The notes: generated by a model from the letters alone, not told the origin. A DNA stretch of 64,000 nucleotides from Salinivibrio kushneri (GCF_005280275.1 NZ_CP040021.1:1327001-1391000); one strand, 5' to 3'; counted from the first letter of the stretch, positions 1 through 10,006 are shown. Numbers and translations: made by a program.

Positions 1-1
1 G

Positions 2-364
2 GTGGCGGAGCCAAGCAAGTTAAATGAAGTGATCGCCGCTTTACCATCCGCGCTGCGGGAGGAGTTTACAGTCGTACAAAGTGCGCCTTTCTTCCTCGAG
101 TTTTTAAACCCTGAGAGCAATAAAGGGACGGGGGTGGCCGCCATTGCGGAGCATTTAGGTATTCAACCTAACGAGGTGATTTGCATGGGCGATGCTGAAA
201 ACGATCACGCGATGTTGGAATATGCGGGCCTTGGGATTGCGATGGCGAATGCCATGGAAGCAACCAAGCAAATCGCGGATTACATTACCGAGAGCAATGA
301 TGAGCACGGTGTGGCCAAAGCGATTGAAAAGTTTGTGTTAGCGGCCGATAGCGCCGTAGCGTAA
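2..364 (+). CDS. HAD-IIB family phosphatase (Cof/YidA-like), C-terminal fragment
   Basis: The reading frame is open from the left edge, so the true start lies outside the window and only about 120 C-terminal residues are visible. They contain the typical end of a Cof-type HAD phosphatase: a conserved Lys-Gly pair (NKGTGVAAIAEHLGI) followed by the motif IV stretch VICMGDAENDHAMLEYAG, whose acidic residues bind Mg2+, and a final GVAKAIEKF helix. Members of this family dephosphorylate sugar phosphates or related small phosphate esters in the cytoplasm. The fragment resembles YidA most, but the substrate cannot be told from this part. A probable terminator follows at 386-415. Confidence 0.85.
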   Translation: MAEPSKLNEVIAALPSALREEFTVVQSAPFFLEFLNPESNKGTGVAAIAEHLGIQPNEVICMGDAENDHAMLEYAGLGIAMANAMEATKQIADYITESNDEHGVAKAIEKFVLAADSAVA

Positions 365-385
365 AACGAACAAGCAAGAACAAAT

Positions 386-415
386 GGGGTGGGTGTTTGT
401 GCCTGCCCCGTTTTT
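386..415 (+). terminator. Rho-independent terminator of the HAD phosphatase gene
   Basis: A GC-rich hairpin (GGGGTGGG at 386-393 pairing with CCTGCCCC at 402-409, two G-T wobbles, 8-nt loop) is followed by GTTTTTATTT. It lies about 20 bp after the stop codon. Confidence 0.6.
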
Positions 416-502
416 ATTTCATGGTATTGATGGCGTATTCGTAGCGCGTTTTGGCGTGAGCCTATCTAGCTTTAATGAGCCGATAGCGGTATTCGCGCAA
501 AA

Positions 503-528
503 CAAAAAAGCCTGCTTAAAAGCAGGCT
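503..528 (-). terminator. Rho-independent terminator of the tRNA-Val operon
   Basis: Read on the minus strand, an 8-9 bp perfect stem (AGCCTGCT at 521-528 with AGCAGGCT at 509-516) is followed by a run of six T (503-508). It lies about 10 bp after the last tRNA-Val gene and ends the three-tRNA transcript. Confidence 0.85.
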
Positions 529-537
529 CTCTGGAAA

Positions 538-614
538 TGGTGCGTCCGGGCAGACTCGAACTGCCGACCCCCGCCATGTCAAGGCGGTACTCTAACCAAC
601 TGAGCTACGGACGC
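538..614 (-). tRNA. tRNA-Val (anticodon GAC)
   Basis: A 77-nt minus-strand gene including encoded CCA (TGG at 538-540 on the plus strand). The acceptor stem is GCGTCCG/CGGACGC and the anticodon loop is TTGACAT, giving anticodon GAC, which reads GUC valine codons. The T-arm stem is GGCAG/CTGCC, unlike the GGTGG/CCACT stem of the other two copies, so the change is compensated. It is the last of three genes transcribed leftward. It closely resembles E. coli valV/valW. Confidence 0.95.
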
Positions 615-627
615 GAATTTCAAAATG

Positions 628-704
628 TGGTGCGTCTGAGTGGACTCGAACCACCGACTTCCACCATGTCAAGGTGACACTCTAACCAACTGAGTTACAG
701 ACGC
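628..704 (-). tRNA. tRNA-Val (anticodon GAC)
   Basis: A 77-nt minus-strand gene with encoded CCA. The anticodon loop is TTGACAT (GAC). The acceptor stem is GCGTCTG/CAGACGC, a compensated C-G to T-A change relative to both neighbours, and the anticodon stem TCACC/GGTGG has one wobble pair. It is the middle gene of the cassette, 13 bp from the preceding copy. Confidence 0.95.
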
Positions 705-727
705 ATAGTTTAATTTTTCAAGCAACG

Positions 728-804
728 TGGTGCGTCCGAGTGGACTCGAACCACCGACCCCCGCCATGTCAAGGCGATACTCTAACCAGCTGAGCTACGG
801 ACGC
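728..804 (-). tRNA. tRNA-Val (anticodon GAC)
   Basis: A 77-nt minus-strand gene with encoded CCA, anticodon loop TTGACAT (GAC) and acceptor stem GCGTCCG/CGGACGC. It is the first gene of the cassette, starting about 23 bp after the -10 element proposed at 827-832. Confidence 0.95.
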
Positions 805-826
805 ACAGTGCTTGAAAGCGGGATGA

Positions 827-855
827 ATAGTAGCGAGTTCATCTGTGTCACGCAA
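827..855 (-). promoter_or_regulatory. Sigma-70 promoter of the tRNA-Val operon
   Basis: Read on the minus strand: TTGCGT (-35, 850-855), a 17-bp spacer, then TACTAT (-10, 827-832). Position and spacing fit transcription of the three tRNA genes starting near 820. Confidence 0.7.
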
Positions 856-981
856 GCGCTTAAGCCCATATTTTTGCGTAGAAACGACTGTTTGGCGATT
901 TGATCGTCAATATGGCGATGTTTTCGCTATCTGTCATGCGTGAGTGACTGTTTTAACGGTGACGCGCTGATTGTTGATGCG

Positions 982-1986
982 TTATTGGCCGAGTTTGACA
1001 TCGCAACGCTGGAACAATTGTTGCCAGACATCAGCATGATGTTTAATCGCCGCTTTGTAGGCCTGATAAGCGTCTCCCTTCCAGTAGGCGTTTTTGTAAT
1101 CGTTAAATGTGTCAGGCGTGTTTAAGCTCGCAAGACGCGCAAGAGCCGGGGCAAGATCGCGATACAGCCCATCTACCCGAGCCAGATATGGCTGCACATC
1201 ACCCACGTAAAACTTATAAAAGACAGTCTGCAGGCGTTTTAAACGGGTGGTATCGAAATTACCGCCGCAACGCACTTTATCTTGATGGTTAGCAATCAGT
1301 TCACTGGTTTGGTTAAGCCAAGCGGTGTGATAGCTCAAGCTCACAAACAAATCGCCTAAAATTGGCTGTTTTTCGATGCTTTCTTGCCAGTCTGTAACAG
1401 ACTCTGTGGGCGCTTGGGTTGAGGGTATTAATTGGCTAAATTGCGCAATGGTGTTGACCGCATTGCTATGTGCCGGAAGCTCGATGGGGAGCGTAAACGC
1501 CGGCAAGTTGAGCTGCGCGCGCCAAGCATCACTATCAATCAAGGTATTCCAGATCACTTTCTCCCGCTGCTGGCGTTTAAGCGCCAGCGCCTTTTCTAGC
1601 TCAGCGTGAATACTTGGATCCTTCACTTGCGGCAAACACTGCGCCGCGGTATCGATGAATTTGAGCTCGTAGTCAAGTTGGCGAAAGCGATCCGCGACTT
1701 TACCCAAGGATGAGTTACGTTCTGCAATAAGGTTGAATAAGCCACACTGGCGAAGCTCATAGGCATCGAGCACCCCCATTCGCAGTTCATCAAGCGGCTG
1801 AACCAGATCGCGTTTACGTGGCAATGTCGGTAGCTCAGGGGCGGTGAAATCGGGGGTTGGCGCATCCAACACATTCCCAAGTCGCTGATAGTAGTCGGTC
1901 ATCATGTCCTTGGCTGGATCATCTGATTGGCATCCCGCTAATGCTGCTAACGATATGACGAGTATTGCGGTTTGTATTCGGCGCAT
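982..1986 (-). CDS. DUF3080 family lipoprotein
   Basis: A 334-aa predicted lipoprotein. A short basic start, a hydrophobic stretch and the lipobox LAGC (cleavage before Cys19) are visible, so it should be lipid-anchored in the envelope. The rest is soluble and mostly helical, with several regularly placed Cys and Trp residues. It matches the DUF3080 family as I know it from Vibrionaceae; no function is established for that family. It lies 119 bp downstream of norM on the same strand and could be cotranscribed with it. Nothing indicates damage. Confidence 0.85.
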   Translation of the reverse strand: MRRIQTAILVISLAALAGCQSDDPAKDMMTDYYQRLGNVLDAPTPDFTAPELPTLPRKRDLVQPLDELRMGVLDAYELRQCGLFNLIAERNSSLGKVADRFRQLDYELKFIDTAAQCLPQVKDPSIHAELEKALALKRQQREKVIWNTLIDSDAWRAQLNLPAFTLPIELPAHSNAVNTIAQFSQLIPSTQAPTESVTDWQESIEKQPILGDLFVSLSYHTAWLNQTSELIANHQDKVRCGGNFDTTRLKRLQTVFYKFYVGDVQPYLARVDGLYRDLAPALARLASLNTPDTFNDYKNAYWKGDAYQAYKAAIKHHADVWQQLFQRCDVKLGQ

Positions 1987-2105
1987 GATGTCGTTTTTAT
2001 CCTTTACCTTTTCAGACTCACTGCTTCATTTTACGCGAGCGATCCAACCCGCGATCGCTCTGCGTAGTGTTAGCTTAAGCGCATTGGCGGGGCTATGTCA
2101 TTTAT

Positions 2106-3476
2106 TTACCGCTCTGCCATGGCTAGTTGGAACTCGGGGGATTGTTGGCGCATCCAGCGTAAGCGTAGACCCAACAATACAGCCGCACTAGATAGGCCGA
2201 TAATAATGCCAACCCAGAAACCATGTGCGCCCATGGCCGGCACCAGCCAGTCTGTCATACCAAGCACATAACCGAGCGGCAAGCCCAGCCCCCAGTAGGC
2301 GATTAGGGTGCGTTGGAAAATCGCGCGCATGTCTTTGTAGCCACGCAGGGCACCGGCGGCGACTACTTGAATGGCATCGGTGATCTGATAGATAGCCGCT
2401 AATAACATCAATGATGAGGCCAGCGTGGCGACGTCGGGGTTATCCGAATACAGGGCGATAATGAGATCGCGTAGCCATACGGTGAGTAGAGCAGTGATTA
2501 CGGCCGTGCTGACACCAAGCCAAATACCAATTTTAGCGGAATTGGCCGCGCCTTCGGTGGTGCGTTTGCCCAATAGGTGGCCGACACGAATGCTGACTGC
2601 CACGCCAAGGCTCATCGGTAACATAAAGATCATGGTGGAGAAGTTGATCGCCACCTGATGCGCGGCCACGGTTATCGGCCCAAGTGGGGCGATTAAAATA
2701 GCAATCGCCGCAAACAAGGTCACCTCGAAGAAGAGCGAGGCCGCCACGGGGAAGCCGAGTTTAAATAAGCGGATTTGCTCTTTGATAATCGGCGTGTAAA
2801 GGGTGGCGAATAGGTGTAGACCACTTAGCTTTTTGCTTATCATCACATACGCGGCCATCAGCGCTGCCATCAGCCAGTACACTAGCGCGGTGGCAACGCC
2901 ACATCCGACGCCGCCAAGTTCTGGGGCCCCCAGCTTACCGTAGACGAACATCCAGTTAAGCGGCACGTTAGCGGCCAGGCCGATAAAACCTATTACCATT
3001 GCTGGAACTGTGAGTGACATGCCTTCACATAAGTTACGAATCGCTTGGAAAAGCAAAAAAGCCGGGACGGCCCAAACCACGGCATGTAAGTAACCAATGG
3101 TCTTAACCGTGAGCGCCGCTTCGACATCCATCAAGTCAATAATAAAGCCAGCTTTATATAAAATGAGCCCAATCGGCACGCTTAATAGCAGTGCCATGTA
3201 CACGCCCTGCTGAAATTGAAAAGGGATCTGGTTTGCTTTACCAGCCCCGTTGAGCTGGGCAATCACCGGGACCATCGCCATTAGCAAGCCGATGCCAAAT
3301 AAAATCGCGGGCATCCATATGCTTGAGGCTACCGCCACGGCCGCCATATCGGTAGCACTGTAGCCACCTGCCATCACGGTATCGACAAACCCCATAGAGG
3401 TTTGCGCTATTTGGGCAATAAAAACAGGCACACTCAGCCGAACAATGGCTCTTGCTTCATCATGGTATTGCTGCAC
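2106..3476 (-). CDS. norM: Multidrug Na+-coupled antiporter NorM (MATE family)
   Basis: A 456-aa integral inner-membrane protein with about 12 membrane segments in two halves, closely similar along its whole length to Vibrio cholerae NorM. Recognisable family stretches include QTSMGFVDTVMAGG near the start, GVGLLMAMVPVIAQLNGAG and VAAGALRGYKD in the C-terminal half. NorM exports cationic drugs such as fluoroquinolones and dyes in exchange for Na+. The start used is GTG at 3476 with GAGG 5-6 nt upstream; no better in-frame ATG lies nearby. A DUF3080 lipoprotein gene follows on the same strand. Confidence 0.93.
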   Translation of the reverse strand: MQQYHDEARAIVRLSVPVFIAQIAQTSMGFVDTVMAGGYSATDMAAVAVASSIWMPAILFGIGLLMAMVPVIAQLNGAGKANQIPFQFQQGVYMALLLSVPIGLILYKAGFIIDLMDVEAALTVKTIGYLHAVVWAVPAFLLFQAIRNLCEGMSLTVPAMVIGFIGLAANVPLNWMFVYGKLGAPELGGVGCGVATALVYWLMAALMAAYVMISKKLSGLHLFATLYTPIIKEQIRLFKLGFPVAASLFFEVTLFAAIAILIAPLGPITVAAHQVAINFSTMIFMLPMSLGVAVSIRVGHLLGKRTTEGAANSAKIGIWLGVSTAVITALLTVWLRDLIIALYSDNPDVATLASSLMLLAAIYQITDAIQVVAAGALRGYKDMRAIFQRTLIAYWGLGLPLGYVLGMTDWLVPAMGAHGFWVGIIIGLSSAAVLLGLRLRWMRQQSPEFQLAMAER

Positions 3477-3637
3477 GTTGGCCTCAACATGTTTAAGTGA
3501 AAGGAAGGGAGGAATCGATTGCGCGCAATTATACGTGCGAGTGGAAGAGAAAGGAAAGCGAAAGCACTATCAATTTCGCACCTGCGACGATGCAATGATT
3601 TTAAGATAGCGAGTGGCGGTGGCTGCGAGCCTAACGA

Positions 3638-3841
3638 CTAGAAAATTTGCTCATCGTCTGCATCAATAAACAGATTAATGGTTCGATGAGATTCATCAAT
3701 CTGCATATCGTAATGAATGGCATTGCAACAGTTTGGGCAATCTTCATAAAACTCTTGGTTACCACCACTCAGATCCAATGTGATATCAAAGCGATGGCCA
3801 CAGTGCGGGCAATTAACGATCCGGTCAGTCATATCGTCCAT
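3638..3841 (-). CDS. CPXCG-motif cysteine-rich small protein
   Basis: A 67-aa acidic protein with two CPxC pairs (CPHCGHRF near residue 11 and CPNCCNAIHYD near residue 36), giving a zinc-ribbon-like arrangement. It belongs to the CPXCG small-protein family, whose role is unknown. It stands alone between norM and hxpB on the same strand, with about 160 bp on either side, so it probably has its own promoter. The intact cysteine pattern shows the frame is real. Confidence 0.85.
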   Translation of the reverse strand: MDDMTDRIVNCPHCGHRFDITLDLSGGNQEFYEDCPNCCNAIHYDMQIDESHRTINLFIDADDEQIF

Positions 3842-3998
3842 GGTTACACACCTCTTTTCGGTTCTCTGTACTTAAGGTCAGTATAGATGAGGATGGTAAG
3901 GGGATAAACGTAGGGAAGAATATGATCGATAAACTGGGCTTTGCGTCGCGACAAATGGCATATCACCTGAATGCCGGTGAATGCCATTTATGCTGCTA

Positions 3999-4667
3999 TT
4001 ACGACGTCGACGGCGAGAGCGATTCGAGATTATCTGCGCTAAATGCGCGAAGGCTCGCAAGCTTTTGGTCGGCAATCACGAAACGGGGATCTTCCCACTC
4101 GTGAGCGGCGGGCACAACAATGGTTTTCATTGAGGCCGCCTTGGCGGCAAGTAGGCCGGTAAATGAGTCTTCAAAGGCAACACAGTGCTCGGGATCCACA
4201 TCCAAGGCGTTGGCGGCGTTAAGATAAACCTCTGGATGAGGCTTGCCGTATTTAAGCGCGCCCGCTGACTCGACAATGGCAAATTGCTCACTGAGTCCTA
4301 ACGCATCGAGAGTTGGATGAATAAGCGTAAGGGGCGATGACGAGGCTAAACCCACTTTAAGTCCGGCTTGATGGCAAATTGCTATCGCGTCTTTAACGCC
4401 CGGCATCATCGGTTTTTCGTCTTTCACTAACGCCACCACACGGTCGACGATCCGCGCTTGTACGTCGGCATTGGAGGGACCCTGCCAAGGCTGAGTGCGT
4501 GCGTAGTATTTGACTATCTCGTCAATTCGAACGCCTGTGGTATCACGTGTGTCTTGCAAACTGATGGAAACACCCAGCTCGCTCAATACGTCAATTTGTG
4601 CACGTTGCCAAAACGGCTCTGAGTCAACCAACAGGCCGTCCATATCAAATATTGCGGCAGATAACAT
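3999..4667 (-). CDS. hxpB: HAD phosphatase HxpB (YniC), hexitol phosphatase B
   Basis: A 222-aa cytosolic HAD-IA hydrolase, the same length as E. coli HxpB/YniC and similar throughout. The nucleophile motif AIFDMDGLLVDSEP is at residues 5-18; motif II LASSSP, the Lys of KYGKPHPEVY and the acidic motif FEDSFTG follow in order. The E. coli enzyme dephosphorylates 2-deoxyglucose-6-phosphate and sugar-alcohol phosphates. I chose ATG 4667 over the ATG four codons upstream because GAGG sits 6 nt before it. It lies 35 bp downstream of the broken yniA, matching the yniA...yniC neighbourhood of E. coli. Confidence 0.88.
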   Translation of the reverse strand: MLSAAIFDMDGLLVDSEPFWQRAQIDVLSELGVSISLQDTRDTTGVRIDEIVKYYARTQPWQGPSNADVQARIVDRVVALVKDEKPMMPGVKDAIAICHQAGLKVGLASSSPLTLIHPTLDALGLSEQFAIVESAGALKYGKPHPEVYLNAANALDVDPEHCVAFEDSFTGLLAAKAASMKTIVVPAAHEWEDPRFVIADQKLASLRAFSADNLESLSPSTS

Positions 4668-4702
4668 TGCCAACCTCATTCTCAGTTTGTGTGCTCCGCA
4701 TC

Positions 4703-5591
4703 CTACACCGTGAGTGTGAGTTTTGTCAGCAATTGTTCTGCTTGCGTGAGGTATGGCCCGCCGAATAAGTTGACGTGGTTAAGCACATGATAAAGGTTAT
4801 AAATATCTTTTCGTTGTTGATAGCCCTCATCTAACGGCCACTCGGCTTGATAGCCGTTGTAAAAGCTTTGCGGGAAACCGCCAAAGAGCTCTGTCATGGC
4901 GATATCGGCCTCACGGTCGCCCCAATAACAAGCCGGGTCAAACACCACAGGGCCGTTGACCGACAGCCCCATGTTGCCCGACCAAAGATCCCCATGCAGT
5001 AACGAGGGCTTAGGCGTGTGGCCGACAAGTTGGGCTTTAACATTTTCGGTAATGGTATCGATGTCGCCAAAATGCAGCGAGCGCTCAGCCGCCAATTGCA
5101 ATTGCCAACCAATGCGTTGTTCAGCAAAAAAACGACACCATTTGCGGTGCCAACAGTTTCTCTGCTCCGTGGTGCCAATGTAATTATCATCATCAAAGCC
5201 GTATTCTGCTTGTTCCCCCCAACGATGATGGCGCGCTAAGTGTTGCCCCAGCAAATACGCTTGCGTATCGTCTATCGGTTTGATGGGCAGATAGTTGAGC
5301 ACTAAGACAGCGTTATCTTTCACGGGACCAACAAAATACACCTGAGGCACACGAATATGGCCGCTCATCGCGAGTTGACGTAACCCTTCTGCTTCGGCTT
5401 CAAAGGCGGGGAGTAGGGCACGCTCGTTCACCTTGACGAAAATCGTTCACCTTGACGAAAAAACGTTGATCGCCGCCATCGCTAATGCAATAGGCATCAT
5501 GGATGTCGCCACCACTGAGAGCGTGTTTTTCGGTGATCTCAAAATCAATCCCGAGTTGATCGGATAGGTGTACAGACAGGGCATGCCACAT
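4703..5591 (-). pseudogene. yniA: Fructosamine kinase family protein YniA, frameshifted by a 19-bp duplication
   Basis: Two overlapping frames together encode a complete YniA-like kinase. The N-terminal part starts at ATG 5591 (MWHALSVHLSDQLG, with CGGAG upstream) and runs to FFVKVN. The C-terminal part resumes at VNERALLPAFEAEAEGL and includes the kinase motifs LLHGDLWSGN and FDPACYWGDRE. At the junction a 19-bp unit is present twice (5424-5461); removing one copy restores one continuous frame of about 290 residues. As written the product would stop after a short N-terminal piece. Family members are thought to phosphorylate glycated amines or related small molecules. It may be a true pseudogene, a reversible slippage allele or an assembly error. 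Confidence 0.9.
5424..5461. repeat. 19-bp perfect tandem duplication inside yniA
   Basis: The unit TCGTTCACCTTGACGAAAA occurs at 5424-5442 and again at 5443-5461 with no mismatch and no extension on either side. Nineteen is not a multiple of three, so the extra copy shifts the yniA frame. Confidence 0.98.
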
Positions 5592-5694
5592 AAGCGACTC
5601 CGTTACATCGAGGTAAAGGGGGAAGTAACAGTAACTGGTTATATAGTAGCCTAGGATGTCGCCTAATATCTGTGGATATGACAACAGTTTGAAT

Positions 5695-5720
5695 AAAAAA
5701 CGGCTCATAAAGAGCCGTTT
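5695..5720 (-). terminator. Rho-independent terminator of the hutIGUH operon
   Basis: On the minus strand AAACGGCTC (5712-5720) pairs perfectly with GAGCCGTTT (5698-5706) over a 5-nt loop, followed by a run of six T (5695-5700). It starts about 30 bp after the hutH stop codon and separates the hut operon from yniA. Confidence 0.9.
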
Positions 5721-5749
5721 AACTGTCGGTTTGGTGTTTATTGCCACGG

Positions 5750-7294
5750 TTAAGAGACGGTAGACAAGCTCGGCAAGAGGCTATTTGGCATTAAGCGATT
5801 ATAGGTGCCGGTTTTAAGCAGTGCATTAGCCTTTTCGATATCGGGGGCAAAGTAGCGGTCTTTATCATAAAACGGCACCACGCCACGCAATTCCGCTTTG
5901 GCTTGCTCCAAGCGCTCAGAACTTTTATGAGGGGCACGAAAGTCAATGCCTTGACTGGCTGAGAGCAGTTCAACGGCCAAAATACCGCGTGTGTTGCTGC
6001 TCATATCATGTAGGCGGCGAGCAGCAAAGGTCGCCATAGAGACATGATCCTCTTGGTTTGCAGAGGTAGGCAGGCTGTCAATCGAGGCGGGGTGGGCCAG
6101 GGTTTTGTTTTCACTGGCCAACGCCGCAGCAGTGACCTGTGCGATCATAAACCCAGAGTTAACCCCCCCATTGTTCACCAAAAAGGCAGGGAGTTTACTG
6201 AGGTTAGTGTCGATGAGCAGTGCCATCCGACGTTCCGACAAGCTGCCAATCTCTGCAATCGCTAATGCGAGGTTGTCTGCAGCCATGGCAACGGGCTCGG
6301 CGTGGAAGTTGCCCCCAGAAATGATGTCGCCATCTTCTGGGAACACCAGTGGGTTATCGGATACCGCATTGGCTTCCGTAATGAGCACGTCGGCGGCTTG
6401 GCGAATTTGCTGCAAGCAAGCGCCCATCACCTGTGGTTGGCAGCGCAGTGAGTAAGGGTCTTGAACCTTTTCGCAGTTTTGGTGGCTATCGCCAATTTCA
6501 CTGGACTCATTCAATAGGTGGCGATAGGCGGCAGCGGCATCCATTTGGGTTTGGTGGCCGCGTACGGCGTGAATGCGTGGATCGAAGGGGCGGCGGCTGC
6601 CGAGGGCTGCTTCCACTGATAATGCACCACAAACCGTGGCGGCGGCGTACAGATCTTCGGCCTCGAACAGGCCTTCGAGGGCAAAGGCCGTAGACGCCTG
6701 AGTACCATTAAGTAGCGCCAGACCTTCTTTTGGCCCCAGTGTAATAGGCGATAACCCAGCGATTTTTAACGCGGCTTCACCAGAAATCACTTCGCCTTTA
6801 TAACGCGCTTGGCCTTCTCCCAATAGTACCGTGCTCATATGCGCGAGAGGCGCAAGGTCGCCTGAAGCGCCCACGGAGCCTTTTTTGGGGATGCAGGGAT
6901 ACACCTCGCGGTTGACCAACTCTGCCAGCGCTTTGACGACCTCAAAGCGGATCCCGGAATAGCCACGCGCCAAGCTCGCAATTTTGAGCACCATCATCAG
7001 GCGCACGGTGGCATCGTCCATAAACTCACCAATGCCCGCTGCGTGAGACAGCACAATCGAGCGTTGGAGTGTTTCCAGATCGTCCAGCTCAATGCGGGTA
7101 TTGGCCAATAAGCCAAAGCCCGTATTGATGCCGTAGACCACCCGTCCTTGCTCAAGGACGTTGGTGACAGTGTCGGTGCTGGTTTTCATAGTGGCTTCAA
7201 TGCCGTCAGCAAACGCCAGTTGCACGGGCTCTCGGCTGACTTGTCGTAGTTGGTCTAGGGTGAGCTCACCAGGTTGTAGCGTTAATGTGTACAT
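5750..7294 (-). CDS. hutH: Histidine ammonia-lyase HutH
   Basis: A 514-aa cytosolic enzyme that converts L-histidine to urocanate and ammonia, the first step of histidine degradation. The Ala-Ser-Gly triplet that forms the MIO prosthetic group is at residues 143-145 ([14 protein letters not shown]), and YGINTGFG near residue 54 is a family signature. The frame is open further upstream, but ATG 7294 is right: it has AAGGAG 6-7 nt before it and the N-terminus [13 protein letters not shown] aligns with the family. It is the last gene of the operon, 10 bp after hutU, and is followed by a strong terminator. Confidence 0.96.
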   Translation of the reverse strand: MYTLTLQPGELTLDQLRQVSREPVQLAFADGIEATMKTSTDTVTNVLEQGRVVYGINTGFGLLANTRIELDDLETLQRSIVLSHAAGIGEFMDDATVRLMMVLKIASLARGYSGIRFEVVKALAELVNREVYPCIPKKGSVGASGDLAPLAHMSTVLLGEGQARYKGEVISGEAALKIAGLSPITLGPKEGLALLNGTQASTAFALEGLFEAEDLYAAATVCGALSVEAALGSRRPFDPRIHAVRGHQTQMDAAAAYRHLLNESSEIGDSHQNCEKVQDPYSLRCQPQVMGACLQQIRQAADVLITEANAVSDNPLVFPEDGDIISGGNFHAEPVAMAADNLALAIAEIGSLSERRMALLIDTNLSKLPAFLVNNGGVNSGFMIAQVTAAALASENKTLAHPASIDSLPTSANQEDHVSMATFAARRLHDMSSNTRGILAVELLSASQGIDFRAPHKSSERLEQAKAELRGVVPFYDKDRYFAPDIEKANALLKTGTYNRLMPNSLLPSLSTVS

Positions 7295-7304
7295 CTTGCT
7301 CTCC

Positions 7305-8993
7305 TTAGCGCAGCGGTTGGTTAGGTAAGTCCAACAGCGGCAGATCGAGTTGTTCTTCTTTGGCGCAATCAATGGCAATATCGTACCCGGCATCGGCGTG
7401 GCGCATGACGCCGGTCGCGGGATCGTTGCGCAGCACGCGTGCCACACGTTGGTGTGCATCGTCGGTACCGTCACACACTATGACAACGCCAGAGTGTTGT
7501 GAAAAGCCCATACCAACACCGCCACCATGGTGCAAAGATACCCAGGTGGCCCCTGATGCTGTGTTTAGCATCGCGTTGAGCAATGGCCAATCTGACACCG
7601 CATCTGAGCCATCAAGCATGCCTTCGGTTTCACGGTTCGGGCTCGCCACTGAGCCTGAGTCTAAGTGGTCACGGCCAATCACCACGGGCGCTTTGAGTTC
7701 GCCATTTTTCACCATTTCGTTAAAGGCAAGGGCGAGGCGGGCACGGTCTTTGACACCCACCCAGCAAATACGAGCCGGTAAACCTTGGAACTGAATGCGC
7801 TCTTTGGCCATATCAAGCCAGTTGTGCAGGTGTGGGTCGTCCGGGATCAGCTCTTTGACTTTCTGATCGGTTTTATAGATATCTTCCGGATCGCCTGACA
7901 GGGCCGCCCAGCGGAACGGGCCAATTCCTTGGCAGAATAACGGACGAATGTAGGCAGGGACAAACCCTGGGAAATCAAAGGCATTGTCAACTCCTACCTC
8001 GAGCGCCATTTGGCGAATGTTATTGCCATAATCCAAGGTTGCTGCGCCGCGCGTTTGCAAATCAAGCATCGCTTTTACTTGTACGGCCATTGACGCTTTC
8101 GCCGCTTTCACAACCTCTGCTTCGTTTTCTTTGCGCTGAGCAGCGGCTTGCTCCATGGTCCAACCTTGCGGTAAGTAACCATTGAGAGGGTCGTGGGCTG
8201 AGGTTTGGTCGGTGACCACATCGGGGGTGATATTGCGCTTCACCAGCTCAGGGAAAACATCAGCCGCATTGGCCAGTAACCCAATGGAAACGGGCTTGCC
8301 AGCTTGATTGGCTTGCTCAATCATCTCCAGGGCTTCGTCAAGCGAGGTAGCTTTGCGATCGACATAGCCAGTGCGCAAGCGATAATCGATACGGCTTTCA
8401 TCACACTCAACCGCAATCATTGAAAAGCCAGCCATGGTGGCTGCCAGTGGCTGTGCGCCACCCATGCCACCCAGACCACCGGTCAAGATCCAACGCCCCT
8501 TGGCTTCACCATCGAAATGCTTCTTAGCGACGGCAACAAAGGTTTCGTAAGTGCCTTGAACAATGCCCTGTGAGCCGATATAAATCCAGCTCCCCGCGGT
8601 CATTTGGCCATACATCATTAACCCTTGCTTATCGAGCTCATTGAAATGTTCCCAGTTTGCCCAGTGCGGCACCAAGTTTGAGTTGGCAATAAGCACACGG
8701 GGTGCATCTTTGTGGGTCGGGAATACCCCGACAGGCTTACCGGATTGCACCAACAAGGTTTGGTCGTCATCAAGACGTTTAAGCACCTCGACAATTTTAT
8801 CGAAACATTGCCAGTTGCGTGCGGCCCGTCCAATTCCCCCGTAGACAACTAAGCCATTAGGGTGTTCGGCCACGTCTGGATGTAGGTTATTCATTAGCAT
8901 GCGAAGGGGGGCTTCGGTTAGCCAGCTTTTTGTATTTAGCTCTGGTCCGGTTGGGGCTTTAACCGTGCGTGAATCAAAACGTGGATCCGTCAT
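7305..8993 (-). CDS. hutU: Urocanate hydratase HutU
   Basis: A 562-aa NAD+-dependent enzyme converting urocanate to imidazolone propionate, the second step of the hut pathway. Full length for the family, with characteristic stretches [16 protein letters not shown], a glycine-rich [15 protein letters not shown] and the C-terminal [15 protein letters not shown] region. It starts 2 bp after the hutG stop and ends 10 bp before hutH, so it is cotranscribed and probably translationally coupled. Confidence 0.97.
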   Translation of the reverse strand: MTDPRFDSRTVKAPTGPELNTKSWLTEAPLRMLMNNLHPDVAEHPNGLVVYGGIGRAARNWQCFDKIVEVLKRLDDDQTLLVQSGKPVGVFPTHKDAPRVLIANSNLVPHWANWEHFNELDKQGLMMYGQMTAGSWIYIGSQGIVQGTYETFVAVAKKHFDGEAKGRWILTGGLGGMGGAQPLAATMAGFSMIAVECDESRIDYRLRTGYVDRKATSLDEALEMIEQANQAGKPVSIGLLANAADVFPELVKRNITPDVVTDQTSAHDPLNGYLPQGWTMEQAAAQRKENEAEVVKAAKASMAVQVKAMLDLQTRGAATLDYGNNIRQMALEVGVDNAFDFPGFVPAYIRPLFCQGIGPFRWAALSGDPEDIYKTDQKVKELIPDDPHLHNWLDMAKERIQFQGLPARICWVGVKDRARLALAFNEMVKNGELKAPVVIGRDHLDSGSVASPNRETEGMLDGSDAVSDWPLLNAMLNTASGATWVSLHHGGGVGMGFSQHSGVVIVCDGTDDAHQRVARVLRNDPATGVMRHADAGYDIAIDCAKEEQLDLPLLDLPNQPLR

Positions 8994-8995
8994 GG

Positions 8996-10006
8996 TTACT
9001 CTCCTTGTGAATCAATGTGGTGCGACGTCGCGTGTAGCATGGTCCAAGCCATGCGAGCCGCTAATCGACTGGTTTGCTGGTCGCGGTCGTAGTTGGGATT
9101 AACTTCAGTGATGTCGAACACGGGGACACGAACACCTTGTCGGTCGGCTTCACCAAAAATAAACTGAATCAGTGGTTCAATGACCTGTACTGGCACGCCG
9201 ATTGTCCCTGGCGCGCTCACACCCGGCGCGGCACTAGCGGGAAAAACATCCATATCAAGCGTGAGGTATAAGTAATCACACCCTTGGATAAATTCGCTTA
9301 ATTTCGCCTTCAGCGCGGGGATAGCCGCCACATGCATCTCAGTATCGTCTTCTACCCAGCATCCAAGTTGATCGGCTTTATCAAATAGTGCCTGGGTGTT
9401 GCTGGTTTGGCTTACGCCTAAGCAGGCGTAGTGAAATGGCCAGCCTTTTTGCTGACAAAGCTGGGCGATCTGCGCGAAGGGTGTGCCTGAGCTGCCGGCT
9501 TCGCTGATCCCTTGTGGCGTACGCAAGTCAAAGTGCGCATCAAAATTAATGATGCCAATCTTGGGTGCCTTCTGGGATGAGACATGACGTGACAAGTAGC
9601 CGGATAAACCTTGAAAACTGGCCCACGCGGTTTCATGTCCGCCCCCCAGCACCAGAACATTATGCTGTGATAGTGTTTGGTGAATGTGTTGACTTAGCCC
9701 TTGCTGTGCAAGAACGAGGTCGGTGTCATCACAGACGATATTGCCACCATCATAGAGGGCAGGGGCGTTGTGCCAGGCAAAGTTCGCTAATGCCTGCCGA
9801 ATGGTATCCGGTGCCAGTGCCGCACCTTGACGACCTTTGTTGCGGGCGACACCTTCATCGCAAGCAAAACCGTAGATCACTACGCCGCCTTGTTCACAAG
9901 AAGACGTGTACGAGGTCACCGTTTGGTGCAAGCGTCGTCCGCGCTCGCCGTCCTCTGGGTCAACACGCCCTTGCCACAGCGTCATATCAGCCGGTAAGTG
10001 TTTCAT
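8996..10006 (-). CDS. hutG: Formimidoylglutamase HutG (arginase/agmatinase fold)
   Basis: A 336-aa ureohydrolase-fold enzyme that cleaves N-formimidoyl-glutamate to glutamate and formamide, the last step of the pathway. The metal-binding motifs of the family are present in order: [22 protein letters not shown] and [17 protein letters not shown]. The start ATG at 10006 overlaps the hutI stop codon by one base (TGATG on the minus strand), which suggests coupling. Having HutG of this family means the operon uses the direct formamide-releasing route and needs no separate deiminase. Confidence 0.95.
   Translation of the reverse strand: MKHLPADMTLWQGRVDPEDGERGRRLHQTVTSYTSSCEQGGVVIYGFACDEGVARNKGRQGAALAPDTIRQALANFAWHNAPALYDGGNIVCDDTDLVLAQQGLSQHIHQTLSQHNVLVLGGGHETAWASFQGLSGYLSRHVSSQKAPKIGIINFDAHFDLRTPQGISEAGSSGTPFAQIAQLCQQKGWPFHYACLGVSQTSNTQALFDKADQLGCWVEDDTEMHVAAIPALKAKLSEFIQGCDYLYLTLDMDVFPASAAPGVSAPGTIGVPVQVIEPLIQFIFGEADRQGVRVPVFDITEVNPNYDRDQQTSRLAARMAWTMLHATSHHIDSQGE

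Noticed and set aside
6044-6708. Open frames on the opposite strand within hutH and similar frames inside other genes
   Set aside because: They lie wholly within well-supported genes, have no ribosome sites and resemble no protein family.
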